Notes: generated by a model not told the origin, from the letters alone. DNA of 64,000 nt from Clostridia bacterium (GCA_017536205.1 JAFXHX010000008.1:159718-223717); one strand, 5' to 3'. Positions 52,367 to 61,758 are shown, counted from the stretch's first letter. A program made the numbers and translations.

Positions 52367-53188
52367 TTACTTTTGACCTATAAGGTCTTGCCAGTAAAAC
52401 TCTTTAAGGGTTTTTCTAAGCGCTTCAGAATCGGCGTAACGGTTAATTTTACCGCCTTGCGCGATTGATATAATACCCGTTTCTTCAGAAACGATTATTG
52501 CAGTTACGTTTAAAACTTCGGTAATACCTAAACCTGCTCTATGACGAGTGCCAAGTTCTTTAGGAAGGTCGGTTTCTTGTGAAAGTGGTAAGAAACAGCC
52601 CGCTGCAAGTATTTTATCGTTTTGAATAATCATAGCCCCGTCGTGAAGTGGGGTTTTGGGGAAGAACACGCTTTCAATAAGCGCGCTTGATATATCAGCG
52701 TCGATTTTAACACCACTTGATAAAACGTTATCGGGTATTTTGGTGTTAGATAAAACTATTATTGCGCCTATATCGTTTTTAGACATTGCTTGAAGGGCTT
52801 TAATAATTTCATTTATGTTGTGCGTTACGGTTTTAGCAGAACTTCTAACTGCGTTAGCAACGTCACGCGTTTGACCTTTGTTTATTTTAACGTTCCAAAC
52901 GCTACGCTTAATTTCGGTTGCGAAAAGTAAAACTATACATATAACGAAAGCAACTATTAAAAGGGTGTATTCTATTCTCGACGAGCCTGCTTCTATACAA
53001 ATTGCGCTAACCGCAATTAAATATACCATAAATAAAAGCGATATTTTGTTGGCGTTATTTTTGTTAAGCAAACTAAAAATAAACATAAAGAAAATGAAGA
53101 ACACCGCTAAAAGTATTCCGTCTAAAATATCGAACCCCGTAAATATAGTGGGGAGCGTTTGTGTAATTTTTTTAACGAGATTTACCAT
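52367..53188 (-). CDS. cdaA: Diadenylate cyclase CdaA
   Basis: Makes the second messenger c-di-AMP at the membrane from two ATP. 273 residues from the ATG at 53188 (GGAG upstream; the longer form reads over the holA stop). Three N-terminal membrane helices (about 20-100) precede the DAC domain with the catalytic TPLHDGAMII and TRHRAGLGITEV, plus VSEETGIISIAQGGKI. c-di-AMP controls potassium uptake and wall stress. The usual partners cdaR and glmM are missing next to it; a 38-residue microprotein follows instead. Confidence 0.95.
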   Translation of the reverse strand: MVNLVKKITQTLPTIFTGFDILDGILLAVFFIFFMFIFSLLNKNNANKISLLFMVYLIAVSAICIEAGSSRIEYTLLIVAFVICIVLLFATEIKRSVWNVKINKGQTRDVANAVRSSAKTVTHNINEIIKALQAMSKNDIGAIIVLSNTKIPDNVLSSGVKIDADISSALIESVFFPKTPLHDGAMIIQNDKILAAGCFLPLSQETDLPKELGTRHRAGLGITEVLNVTAIIVSEETGIISIAQGGKINRYADSEALRKTLKEFYWQDLIGQK

Positions 53189-53190
53189 AA

Positions 53191-54162
53191 TTACTCCATA
53201 AGCATTGCGTTTAGAACGGAGTTCCAAAGCGCAGTATCAACTAAAAGTTCACCCGATTTTATAGCCCCGTCGTACGAACCGAGTTTATCGCAAATTGCTT
53301 TTAAACGCTTGGGCTTAAAGCGTTTTGATTGCGTTATAGCCTTTTCGGCAACGAACTTGTGAACGTTAAGGTGTGAAGAAAGTTCGCTTGCACTCATTCT
53401 TGATAATGAAGCGTGTAGTAGCGTGCGATAGTGATAATATATCGTGCTAAACAAATAATATTTGTCTTGATTTTTATTAACTAAATCGAAAAGTATTTCG
53501 AAAGATGCTTCGTAATTAGACTGCGATATAAAATCGGCAAGTTTGTAAACTTGATATTCTGTTTCCTTACCTACTAAAAGTTCAACCGTTTCTTTAGTGA
53601 TTTCGGCGTTTTTACCAACGTAGGCAATAAGTTTTTCGGTTTCGCAAGATATTCTTGCCATATCGTTACTGCAAAAACTTGCAAGTACGCTTACCGTAGA
53701 CGGCGCTATAATAACGCCCTGCTTTTTGCAAGTTTTAATAACCCAGTCTGAAATAACGGTTTTATCTTTATTGCAATCAACTAGCGTAACGCCTTCTTTT
53801 TTGGCAAGTTGTTCGGCGTTTTTTTCGTTAACGATAATAAACACGGTAGTTTCGGGAAGTTCATCTAGCACCCTTTTTAAAACCTTGTTTTTAAGGTCGC
53901 TTGCCGTGGGGTTAAAATCGCGCACTACAACGTAACGCTTATCGCTCATAAAGGGATAACTTTGCGTTGACGAATAAAGCGTTTCGTAATCTTGCTTTAC
54001 TTCTTGACCCGTTAAATTAGTAAGGTTAAGGTCTGGCTCTAAAAGCGCTTTTTCTTTTATGAGCCTTAAAGAAGTTTCGCGCAGAAAGGCATCGTCGCCG
54101 TAAATTAAATATATGTTCTCAACTTTTTCGTTAAGTGTTTTTTTAAGGTCACGAAATAACAA
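53191..54162 (-). CDS. holA: DNA polymerase III delta subunit
   Basis: Clamp loader subunit that opens the sliding clamp. 323 residues: NIYLIYGDDAFLRETSLRLI, YPFMSDKRYVVVRDF, TVFIIVNE, and a C-terminal helical bundle (LYKLADF-type YQVYKLADFISQSNYE, LFSTIYYHYRTLLHAS) typical of HolA/YqeN. The start is a TTG at 54162 with GGAG seven bases upstream. It is three bases from cdaA, so probably the same transcript. The Bacillota neighbour comEC is also upstream here. Confidence 0.92.
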   Translation of the reverse strand: MLFRDLKKTLNEKVENIYLIYGDDAFLRETSLRLIKEKALLEPDLNLTNLTGQEVKQDYETLYSSTQSYPFMSDKRYVVVRDFNPTASDLKNKVLKRVLDELPETTVFIIVNEKNAEQLAKKEGVTLVDCNKDKTVISDWVIKTCKKQGVIIAPSTVSVLASFCSNDMARISCETEKLIAYVGKNAEITKETVELLVGKETEYQVYKLADFISQSNYEASFEILFDLVNKNQDKYYLFSTIYYHYRTLLHASLSRMSASELSSHLNVHKFVAEKAITQSKRFKPKRLKAICDKLGSYDGAIKSGELLVDTALWNSVLNAMLME

Positions 54163-54216
54163 TTTAATACTCCATAGTTATTTTAACATTTATAACTAAA
54201 AAAATCAAGAATAAAC

Positions 54217-55731
54217 CTATATATTTAATAAAGTTACAACTAAAATAAATAGCGATAGAAATATTATACGCAATATTTTAAGCGTTTTTGCGCTAAAATT
54301 GATTTTACCTGAAAGCAAATACAGATAGCCGTAATAAAACGGCATTGAGTAAGATATTTTAAAGTTCTCTATTAAAAATACGCTAGTATCAACGCTTAAT
54401 ATATGTTTGTTTATTACGCCTAAAAACACTTTTGGAATAACTGTAAAAATCGTTGCCGATTGAAAAATCAATTGCAAAACTGCTAATATTAGCGAAAAGC
54501 CATATAAGAAAGATATTATAGGAACGATTACAAGATTTAGCGCAAACGCCAGTGGTTGCACGAACGAAAAAGCATCTAAAATAATGGGAAAGGATACGAG
54601 ATGCGCTACTATATAAGGAGATAAAACGCTAGCCACTTTTTCGCTAATAAATCTTGATAAAAGTTTTGAAAAAGGCGCCGATAAGACGGTTAAACCTAAA
54701 TATACTACAAACGACAGTTGAAATCCAACGCTTAATAAATCGCACGGATTTATAAGCAAAACTATCAATGCGCTTAAAAATAGCGAACTAGAACTATCGG
54801 GTTTTAAGCCGAATACCCCTGCTAGCATTGCAACAGAAATTATAATAAACGCTCGCAGTGACGACGGGGTAAAACCACAAAACGCTACGTATAAAGTTAA
54901 AAGTGGTATAACTATTAAAACCTTTAACTTTGGCTTTACTTTAATCGCCTTTAAAAAGGTTGATAATAAAAGGTACATTAAGCCTATATGTAAGCCCGAT
55001 ACTGCAAATACGTGCGCTATGCCCATTTGCCTATATTTTGTAAGTAGCGTTTCGCTTATGTACTGCGTATCACCGGTAAGTAATGCGTAATTAGTTCCGT
55101 AAACGTTAGGCATTGTTTTTTCAAACAAAGTAACGAGTTTGTGTTTTAGTTTATAAAACACTCCGCTAATGCCGTAATTTTCAATAATTTCAATACTATT
55201 TGCGCCGTAATAAACGTTTGTAGATATTGAAAAGTTATCGATTTTTATTTTATACAAATTAGCGTTAACTTTAAGTTTTGTTCCCGTAAAAAGCCTATCG
55301 CTACAATATGCACTAGCGTTTATCTTTAAGCCTTCTATTTTAAAATCGTTAGTTTCAAGAACTAGTTCGTAAACGTAACCGTTTTCACTTGTAGTTTCGC
55401 TTTTAATTTCAGTTATTATAGAGTTAAAAGTTTGATTGCCGTAAATATTAGAATTAACCACTTTGTCAGTACGAATTAAAGTATAAAAGAAACCGAAAAC
55501 GTATAAAATTATAGTAACTGCAATTAGTGCGCAGGTGAAAACTTTTCTCTTATATGCAAGAACGCCTAAAACGGCTAGCGCGCAAAGCGAGCCAACCACT
55601 AATAAGCAAAGCGATAAATACACCTTTTCGGTTAAATATAAATACGCCGTTATTATTCCAAAAATAAAACCCGTCGCTACGATAACGACAGGTCTTATAT
55701 TGTAATAGTTTTTTGTATTTTCTGCCTTCAT
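54217..55731 (-). CDS. comEC: ComEC/Rec2 competence channel, without the C-terminal nuclease domain
   Basis: 504-residue polytopic membrane protein of the DNA uptake family: an N-terminal helical region (about 10-85), an OB-like DUF4131 part (about 90-185), and the Competence core (GDTQYISETLLTKYRQMGIA then HVFAVSGLHIGLMYLLLS; FCGFTPSSLRAFI). It stops after the last helices, without the metallo-beta-lactamase domain that many ComEC proteins carry. A separate MBL-fold protein gene (55728) is immediately upstream and overlaps by four bases (ATGA), but it is of a different MBL subtype. With dprA and comM it hints at competence. Confidence 0.9.
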   Translation of the reverse strand: MKAENTKNYYNIRPVVIVATGFIFGIITAYLYLTEKVYLSLCLLVVGSLCALAVLGVLAYKRKVFTCALIAVTIILYVFGFFYTLIRTDKVVNSNIYGNQTFNSIITEIKSETTSENGYVYELVLETNDFKIEGLKINASAYCSDRLFTGTKLKVNANLYKIKIDNFSISTNVYYGANSIEIIENYGISGVFYKLKHKLVTLFEKTMPNVYGTNYALLTGDTQYISETLLTKYRQMGIAHVFAVSGLHIGLMYLLLSTFLKAIKVKPKLKVLIVIPLLTLYVAFCGFTPSSLRAFIIISVAMLAGVFGLKPDSSSSLFLSALIVLLINPCDLLSVGFQLSFVVYLGLTVLSAPFSKLLSRFISEKVASVLSPYIVAHLVSFPIILDAFSFVQPLAFALNLVIVPIISFLYGFSLILAVLQLIFQSATIFTVIPKVFLGVINKHILSVDTSVFLIENFKISYSMPFYYGYLYLLSGKINFSAKTLKILRIIFLSLFILVVTLLNI

Positions 55732-56444
55732 ACGTTATATTCAGTGTTTTCTTTTGCAATAAACGCACTTTTAGAGTGCATTTTAATTTCTTTTATAACT
55801 TCTTCGTCGGTGTAAGCGTAATTTATATGGCTAACCATAACTTTTGCACCCTTTGAAAAGCGTTCAAGCGAAACTGCTTGCGCTATTGACATATGCGGTA
55901 ACTTATCGTTATGTACTTCTTTTAAAAACGCACCGTCGGCAATGATAAGGTTTGCGCCGTCAACCAGATTTTTAAGGTTTTCAACGTAAACTGAATCGCC
56001 CGTGTATGCAAGCGTTCTAGTTCCGTTTGTAATTTTTACGCCGTACGCTTTAACGGGGTGCTTTACTTCGTAAAACGAAAAAGTAAACTCACCTTCATTA
56101 TAAACTTTTCCTTCTTCAACGAAAATAATATTAAAGGCGTTAAGCCCCTTAATCACTTCTAAAACGGGTAAATCGCAGTTAGGTAGGTAAAGATTAACCT
56201 TTTTGTTTTTTTGAAAGTTTAAAGCGTATGAAAGGGGGAAAATATCACTTATATGGTCAAAATGCAAGTGCGACAAAATAACAAAGTTTAAATCTTTTAT
56301 AGAAATTGCGTTTAAAAGGCGCGAGAGCGTGCCCGACCCCATATCTATAACGGCGTTTGTTTTTTCGCCTTTAAGTAAATAGCCAGACGTTGCGCCGTTT
56401 GCCCTTGGAAAAGGGCCGTATTTTCCTAAAACGGTAATTTTCAT
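55728..56444 (-). CDS. MBL-fold metallo-hydrolase, RNase Z/YhfI-like
   Basis: 238 residues: MKITVLGKYGPFPRANGATSG, VIDMGSGTLSRLL, HLHFDHISDIFPL with the two-metal HxHxDH site, YTGDSVYVENL and DGAFLKE with the later metal ligands. Closest to YhfI-type hydrolases related to RNase Z; it lacks the exosite arm of real RNase Z. It could be a phosphodiesterase. It overlaps comEC by four bases, so the pair is cotranslated, and its ATG follows AAGGAG. Confidence 0.85.
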   Translation of the reverse strand: MKITVLGKYGPFPRANGATSGYLLKGEKTNAVIDMGSGTLSRLLNAISIKDLNFVILSHLHFDHISDIFPLSYALNFQKNKKVNLYLPNCDLPVLEVIKGLNAFNIIFVEEGKVYNEGEFTFSFYEVKHPVKAYGVKITNGTRTLAYTGDSVYVENLKNLVDGANLIIADGAFLKEVHNDKLPHMSIAQAVSLERFSKGAKVMVSHINYAYTDEEVIKEIKMHSKSAFIAKENTEYNV

Positions 56445-56468
56445 AAAAACTCCTTACTTTTAATTTTG

Positions 56469-56497
56469 TTGACTTAACTTTATATATTGTATATAAT
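56469..56497 (+). promoter_or_regulatory. Promoter of the 6S RNA-like gene
   Basis: TTGACT (56469-56474), 17-base spacer, TATAAT (56492-56497) on the plus strand, followed at once by the RNA. Confidence 0.85.
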
Positions 56498-56499
56498 AA

Positions 56500-56736
56500 G
56501 GTTGCCTGCTGTGTTCGAGGCGAAGATTTGTTAGATCCTACAATTATTATAAAAGGGAACTTTTCAGTTTAGGTTGCAACGCGTATTTTGCGAACGTTGC
56601 TTAGCAGTTCATTTAATGCAAAAAGTCTGATACAACCAACGAAGTACCCACCTGCTTAAAAGCGGGTTAATATTTCTTTATGCACGGCACGAGTGGGTAA
56701 TTTTGCTTTTAAAAAGTGGTTTTTAGCCACTTTTTT
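56500..56736 (+). ncRNA. ssrS: Probable 6S RNA (SsrS), RNA polymerase regulator
   Basis: The RNA starts near 56500 with GTTGCCTGCTGTGTTCG. Its 5' end pairs with its 3' end: GUUGCC with GGUAAU and UGCUGUGU with GCACGGCA (G-U pairs included), an unbranched terminal stem as in 6S RNA. An apical stem GCAACG / CGUUGC lies in the middle. In its 3' half UACCCAC and GUGGGUA can form an alternative hairpin, reminiscent of the refolding seen when 6S releases polymerase. A terminator (AAAAGTGG / CCACTTTT, T-run) ends the unit about 235 bases from the promoter. The family call is by recognition of pattern and CCTG..GTGTT wording, so moderate. Confidence 0.65.
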
Positions 56737-56738
56737 TA
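56709..56738. terminator. Terminator of 6S-like RNA, shared with the sdaA end
   Basis: AAAAGTGG (56712-56719) and CCACTTTT (56727-56734) stem with seven T on the plus strand, ending where the minus-strand sdaA stops. Confidence 0.85.
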
Positions 56739-57946
56739 TTTTACTTTATAGTGAACTGCAAGTCCACCTTCTGCAGTTTCGCGATAGTTATGCTTTAAAT
56801 CTTTTCCCGTTTGATACATGGTTTTAACAATTAAATCAAACGAAATCTTTCTTGTGTCAGATAAAAAGTTTGCAAGGCTTAATGCGTTAATCGCGCGCAT
56901 AGCGGCAACGGCGTTTCGCTCGATACAAGGTATTTGAACAAGCCCACAAATAGGGTCGCATGTAAGGCCTAAATGATGCTCGATAGTCATTTCACTAGCA
57001 TATTCTATTTGGTCGATAGTCATTTGGAAAAGTTCGCAAAGCGCCCCTGCAGACATTGAACATGCCGTTCCTACTTCTGCTTGGCAACCACACTCTGCAC
57101 CGCTAATAGATGCGTTTGTTCTAACTAGGTTACCTATTAAACCTGCAACGGCTAATGCGTTTATAATATCATCGTCGGTAAACCCGTTTTTATCTTGCAT
57201 ATATTTTAAAACGGCAGGTAAAACGCCACACGCCCCGCAAGTGGGAGCAGTTATATCGTACCAAGGTCGGCGTTTTGTTCGCTTACTGCAAACGCATAAG
57301 AGCACACAAGCCTATTTTCACGAGTTTGTGGCGACTCGTCTATATGGCGCTGACCGTGAAGTTTTTTGGCTTTACGTTGCGTTCCAAGCCCGCCAGGAAG
57401 TATTCCTTTTGCGCTTAAACCTTCGCTTATAGCGCTAGTCATAGTTTGCCAAACTTTTTGAAGGTAAACCTTAAAATCTTCATCTTCGTGCATAAACACG
57501 TATTCAGATAAGCGTAGGTCGTTTTCCTTGCAATAGTTAGCAATTTCGGTAAAGGTGCTATGCTCGTAATATTCCTTTGAAGTTGGGTATTTAATAGTGC
57601 CGTTTTCAAGCCAAGCAATATCACCGCCACCTATCGAGAAAAATCTTGTAAAAGCAAGTTCTTCACCGTTTTTATATGCGTAAAAATCAAGGGTGTTAGG
57701 GTGTTCTACGGTAGTATCTTCTTCGTTTAAAACTATTTCGGTGTTAACTGAAGTTGCAAGTTTTAAAGCACGGTCCGTGCCGTGTCCCTTACCCGTTTTA
57801 GCAAGCGAGCCGTAAAGTATAATTTTTATAAGGTCGGGAGTTTCTTGCAAGCCGTTTATAAAACGGTTAATTGCGTAAACGGGCCCCATAGTATGCGAAC
57901 TTGAAGGACCAACGCCTATTTTATATATTTCACGAACTGATTTCAT
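56736..57946 (-). pseudogene. sdaA: L-serine ammonia-lyase, single-chain, with a frameshift
   Basis: Two overlapping frames together make one iron-sulfur L-serine dehydratase (deaminates serine to pyruvate). Frame one (57251-57946, 231 codons) holds the N-terminal beta domain with GPSSSHTMGP and RSAFAVSEQNA-like SYAFAVSEQNA. Frame two (56736-57305) continues with ITAPTCGACGVLPAVLKY, SGAECGCQAEVGTACSMSAG and GLTCDPICGLVQIPC, the cluster cysteines. The total of 1211 bases is 403 codons plus 2, so one base is missing (or two are extra) in 57251-57305. It is a real mutation, an assembly error, or programmed frameshifting; no classic slippery site was found. Confidence 0.85.
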
Positions 57947-57947
57947 A

Positions 57948-59828
57948 TTAAACCTTTTTTAAATCTAAAACGTAGGCGTAATTGTCTTTTATATCTTTAA
58001 ACGTGTAACCGTCTTCAATTAAATCGTTTGCCAAAACTTCTTCTCCGTTTAAAAGGTAAGTTGCGCCACTATCTAGGCTTGGGTAAACGGTAAGTTCGTC
58101 TTGGTCGACGCACTTTGCAAAAAACTGAATAATTGCCCTATCGTAGTTACTACTATAATACTCTATAACGGTAATACTTTCAGTTTCGCAAAGCATTTTT
58201 GCGCATGCAACGGCAAAGAAGTTGCGGTTTTCTTTGTAAAGTTTAATAAACTCTTTGGTTTTTTCTTTATACCACGTTGGGAACGACGCTATATCGCACG
58301 AATAGCCAAGTGGTCCACCCGTTAAAAATGCAAGGTTGAAAGTTGGGTCAACCCCTATTAAAAACTCCCAAGTTGCATTATTGCAAGACATCATAAGTTC
58401 AAGTTTTTCGTCTTTATATAAGTTGGGAACGCCTTGAATTGCAGTTTGAACGTTCCACCTTTCTATTTTGCAAGAAGGTAAACGCTTTAAATAATCTCTA
58501 ACAATTCTAATGCCGTCGTACGGGCCTTGATTATCTGAAAGCCAAAAACTATCGTAAAGTTTAGACTGCTCAAGTTCCATTCTCATACCGCCAGACGCAC
58601 AGTTAGTAAGATAAAGGTCGGGGTATTTTTCTTTAAGGTCTTTTATAAACTTGAAATTACCCTGCATATAGCGGTAAAAACCAGAGTGAGTAGGGTCTTC
58701 GGCTATGGTCCAGTTAAAATCGAACTTAACGTATTTAAGGTCGTATTTATCAATAGCGGAGCAAATATCGTTAAACACCCTTTCGCGCGCTTTATCGCTC
58801 GCAAAATCGGTAAGTCTATCACCTACAAACTCGCCCGGATTATTCTTGTTTGCGTTACTTTCAGGAAACGCCCTTTCAGGCTCAAACCAAAGCCCGAACT
58901 TCATACCTAAACTTCTAACGTAATCGCCAAGTTCTTTAAGCCTGCCTTTAAACGCACCTGCGGTGTTTTCCACCCAGTCGCCAACGCACTCTGACCAAGG
59001 CTTTCCGTCTTGACCAAACCAACCTGCGTCAACTACGAAATATTCCATACCGAGCCCAGCTGCCGTTTCGGCTTGGCGAACTATATTTTCGTAATTTATA
59101 TGGTCGAAATTAAGTAGCCAAGTATTGTAAATTACGGGAACTTCACGTTGTGGGTAATTTTGCAAGAAGTATTTATGAACTAAATCGCAACCTAAACTAA
59201 GCGCATCTTCAGTTTGCAAGAACAAAACTTCAGGAAGATATATAGTTTCGCCCGCATCAACTTTTAAAGCAAGTCCACTTGGTTCTATACCTGTTTCAAC
59301 GGTAATATAATCACGCGTACCGGGGAAAAATCTGCGCCTTGCAGACATATTCCATTGACAGTTAGGGAAAAGGTGCATTACGGTAATTCTACCGTTTTGC
59401 TTGTTTTTAAGCGCCATTATAGGCGAAGCGCTATCACACGTTCTAACGCCAAGGCTTGACGCTACTACTTGCGTAGAAAGTGTTTGCCACCTTCCCTTGC
59501 ACTCACGTTGCCAACCGTTAGTTTGGGTGTAAACGTCGTACTCGCCACCTTCAAAAGCAAAGCGAGAAAATAGTCTATATACGGTAACCGGCTCGTTTGA
59601 AAGGTTTTTAAAGGTGTCTTTTCTTAAAACTAGCCCGTCGTTTTGGTAAACGAACTCTGCTTTAAGTTCAACGCTATTAGTTGTTAAAGTATAACAAACG
59701 GAATTATCGGTTTTAGCAACTTTATAACCCGTATTTAAACCGTCTATAACGCCAAAGTCGCCAGAAACGGAAAATAAACCGGCAATACCGTCGATATTAT
59801 TAGTTTTAAAACAATTTTCTATTTTCAT
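57948..59828 (-). CDS. Glycoside hydrolase family 36 alpha-galactosidase
   Basis: 626 residues from the ATG at 59828 (GGAG upstream). N-terminal beta-sandwich, then the catalytic barrel with YFVVDAGWFGQDGKPWSECV, FGLWFEPERAFPES, YVKFDFNW (nucleophile region, matching KWDxN) and LTNCASGGMRMELEQSKLYD then SFWLSDNQGPYDG (acid/base region). No signal peptide, so it acts inside the cell on imported galactosides or melibiose-type sugars. It sits between an EamA transporter and the serine dehydratase; no dedicated sugar importer is seen. Confidence 0.9.
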   Translation of the reverse strand: MKIENCFKTNNIDGIAGLFSVSGDFGVIDGLNTGYKVAKTDNSVCYTLTTNSVELKAEFVYQNDGLVLRKDTFKNLSNEPVTVYRLFSRFAFEGGEYDVYTQTNGWQRECKGRWQTLSTQVVASSLGVRTCDSASPIMALKNKQNGRITVMHLFPNCQWNMSARRRFFPGTRDYITVETGIEPSGLALKVDAGETIYLPEVLFLQTEDALSLGCDLVHKYFLQNYPQREVPVIYNTWLLNFDHINYENIVRQAETAAGLGMEYFVVDAGWFGQDGKPWSECVGDWVENTAGAFKGRLKELGDYVRSLGMKFGLWFEPERAFPESNANKNNPGEFVGDRLTDFASDKARERVFNDICSAIDKYDLKYVKFDFNWTIAEDPTHSGFYRYMQGNFKFIKDLKEKYPDLYLTNCASGGMRMELEQSKLYDSFWLSDNQGPYDGIRIVRDYLKRLPSCKIERWNVQTAIQGVPNLYKDEKLELMMSCNNATWEFLIGVDPTFNLAFLTGGPLGYSCDIASFPTWYKEKTKEFIKLYKENRNFFAVACAKMLCETESITVIEYYSSNYDRAIIQFFAKCVDQDELTVYPSLDSGATYLLNGEEVLANDLIEDGYTFKDIKDNYAYVLDLKKV

Positions 59829-59836
59829 AATCACTC

Positions 59837-60721
59837 CTAAAACGCAAAAATCACAGTTGCTATAAACGACAACGCTATGCAAATTGCGTTTGTAAGGTCT
59901 ATTTTCTCTTTATAAAATAAAAGTGATAAAAACGGTGTGAATATTAAAGTTCCACCCGTTACCAACGGAAACAGTAACGCCCCGTCTACCCTAGTTGCAG
60001 TTATTACTTGAATAAGCGTTCCCGTCATATGAACGAGCCCGAAACCACCACCGCAAACAAGTAGTTCTTTGCCGTTTGTGCGCTCGCGCTTAAAACTTGC
60101 AATAATAAAAACCATAAGCGACGCTACAACGCTAATAAGGGTAAATAATACGGTAAAATCGTTCGATTCAAGTTTAACGCCGCTATATACTTGGTGCACT
60201 TTAACAAGCGAAGCGCCCGTACCGTTTAAAATAAACGTTATAAAGCATAAAAGCAAAAATAGTTTTGAAACGCCTTTTTTTTGCTCGTTTTTCTTTCCAC
60301 CCATATTAAGCGTTGGAATTATAAGCGCAACTATAAGTAGTAAAACTGCTAAAACGTAATGAAGTTTAAGTTCTTCACCTAAAAACGTAACGCCGACTAA
60401 AAAAGGTATTATCATACCGCCAAGCATTAAAAACAAGGTGTAAATTGAAACCTTTCCAAGCGATATAGTCTTTATTGAAATAAGGCGAGATACGGTGTGA
60501 ATTAAAGCGTAACTAAGCGCAATAATAAACGAATACCACTCAAACCTAATTTTAAAGCCGTTTAGTATAAGCGTGTAAATTAAACACACTACGCTAACTA
60601 CTAGCGAAAAGCACGCCGTAGCGTAAAACGAGTTGCCGTTTTTTGTTTCGTAACGTTTTGAAAAAATTATTTGCCCCGAAAACATCAAGGCACTTAAAAT
60701 TAAAAGTAAATAATCGCCCAT
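59837..60721 (-). CDS. EamA/DMT-superfamily transporter
   Basis: 294 residues with about ten membrane helices in two repeats; LILSALMFSGQIIFSKRYE and LFPLVTGGTLIFTPFLSLLF fit the EamA domain of drug/metabolite transporters, which usually export or import small metabolites. The substrate is unknown. The stop is nine bases from the GH36 start and the ATG is four bases after the SGNH hydrolase stop, so all three are one operon. An alternative role is sugar or nucleotide-sugar movement. Confidence 0.85.
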   Translation of the reverse strand: MGDYLLLILSALMFSGQIIFSKRYETKNGNSFYATACFSLVVSVVCLIYTLILNGFKIRFEWYSFIIALSYALIHTVSRLISIKTISLGKVSIYTLFLMLGGMIIPFLVGVTFLGEELKLHYVLAVLLLIVALIIPTLNMGGKKNEQKKGVSKLFLLLCFITFILNGTGASLVKVHQVYSGVKLESNDFTVLFTLISVVASLMVFIIASFKRERTNGKELLVCGGGFGLVHMTGTLIQVITATRVDGALLFPLVTGGTLIFTPFLSLLFYKEKIDLTNAICIALSFIATVIFAF

Positions 60722-60724
60722 AAA

Positions 60725-61741
60725 TTATAAAATCTTTTCCACTTCTTGCTTTAACGATTCAAAGTATTTGTCAGAGCCTTTATCGTTAGGATGAAGGTAT
60801 CCGTCACCAAAATATTCGGGAAGTTCGGGAACGAAACGCCTTGCATTAATATAGTTAAGGTTTTTGTATTTAGCGCATATTTCCCCTAAAACCAAACCAA
60901 CGTCGTTAAAATCGCCAAACTCTCTAGGTTCGTTTAGGTCTGCTCGCCAAATAGGACCAAGAACAATTATTTTACGGTTATTATATTTAGCACTTAAAAT
61001 ATTTAAAAACTCGTCGGCGTCTTTATAGAACTCGTTACGGGTTTTAAAATACCAGTCGTTAGAGCCGTAAGAAACGATAACTAAATCGGGGTTGCACGTT
61101 TCTTTCAAATCTAAAACTTCGGGGCAAAACTTTTCGCCACCTATCGCTTTAGAAACTTCTTCAAGGTCTAACCACTCCGTAAGTTGCGAAATATAGCGCT
61201 TTTTTTGCGTTTGAACGTAATACCCTTGCGATATAGAGTCGCCGTATATAAGCGCTTTGCCAGAATACGGAACAGGCTCAAAATAAGCACCATCTGAAAG
61301 TTCAATGCTATAAAACTTAATAACGGCGTTCCAAGGAAAGTAAACGAAAACCGTCTTTTCACCGTCGCCTAAATCAAAGGTTTTTTCAAAGTCGCCTATA
61401 GGGCACGGTTCTGTGTAATAATACATTTCAGGAAGTGAGCCTTGCTCGTAATTAGTAAGCGAACTTAAGTATTTGCCGTTAACGTAAACGTCAAACGAAA
61501 AATATCTAACGCCGTTATATTCGTCTGCATTTATTTTAAGTTTAAAGTATTTGCTATTTGTTTTAAAACGTAATTTTATGCCGGAAGTTGACCTTGCCTT
61601 CAACCCCCAAATAGCGTTTTTATTGTCGTAATACTTAACTTGTTCTTCTGAAAAACGGTGAAAATAAATAAAACCATCTTCTTCAACTATACGGTCAACA
61701 CCGTAAGTAATTTTGTTTAAATCGTTTAAATTAAGTTTCAT
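60725..61741 (-). CDS. SGNH/GDSL hydrolase with N-terminal beta-sandwich
   Basis: 338 residues from the ATG at 61741 (GAGGTG upstream). An N-terminal beta domain (about 1-145) resembles carbohydrate-esterase accessory domains. Then block I ALIYGDSISQGY with the catalytic Ser, block III VIVSYGSNDWYF with the oxyanion Asn, and block V DGYLHPNDKG with the Asp-His pair. Relatives deacetylate sugars (carbohydrate esterase-like); the neighbouring GH36 supports a role in glycan degradation. Cytoplasmic: no signal peptide. It starts an operon from the promoter at 61759-61787. Confidence 0.87.
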   Translation of the reverse strand: MKLNLNDLNKITYGVDRIVEEDGFIYFHRFSEEQVKYYDNKNAIWGLKARSTSGIKLRFKTNSKYFKLKINADEYNGVRYFSFDVYVNGKYLSSLTNYEQGSLPEMYYYTEPCPIGDFEKTFDLGDGEKTVFVYFPWNAVIKFYSIELSDGAYFEPVPYSGKALIYGDSISQGYYVQTQKKRYISQLTEWLDLEEVSKAIGGEKFCPEVLDLKETCNPDLVIVSYGSNDWYFKTRNEFYKDADEFLNILSAKYNNRKIIVLGPIWRADLNEPREFGDFNDVGLVLGEICAKYKNLNYINARRFVPELPEYFGDGYLHPNDKGSDKYFESLKQEVEKIL

Positions 61742-61758
61742 AACGCACCTCATAGTAT

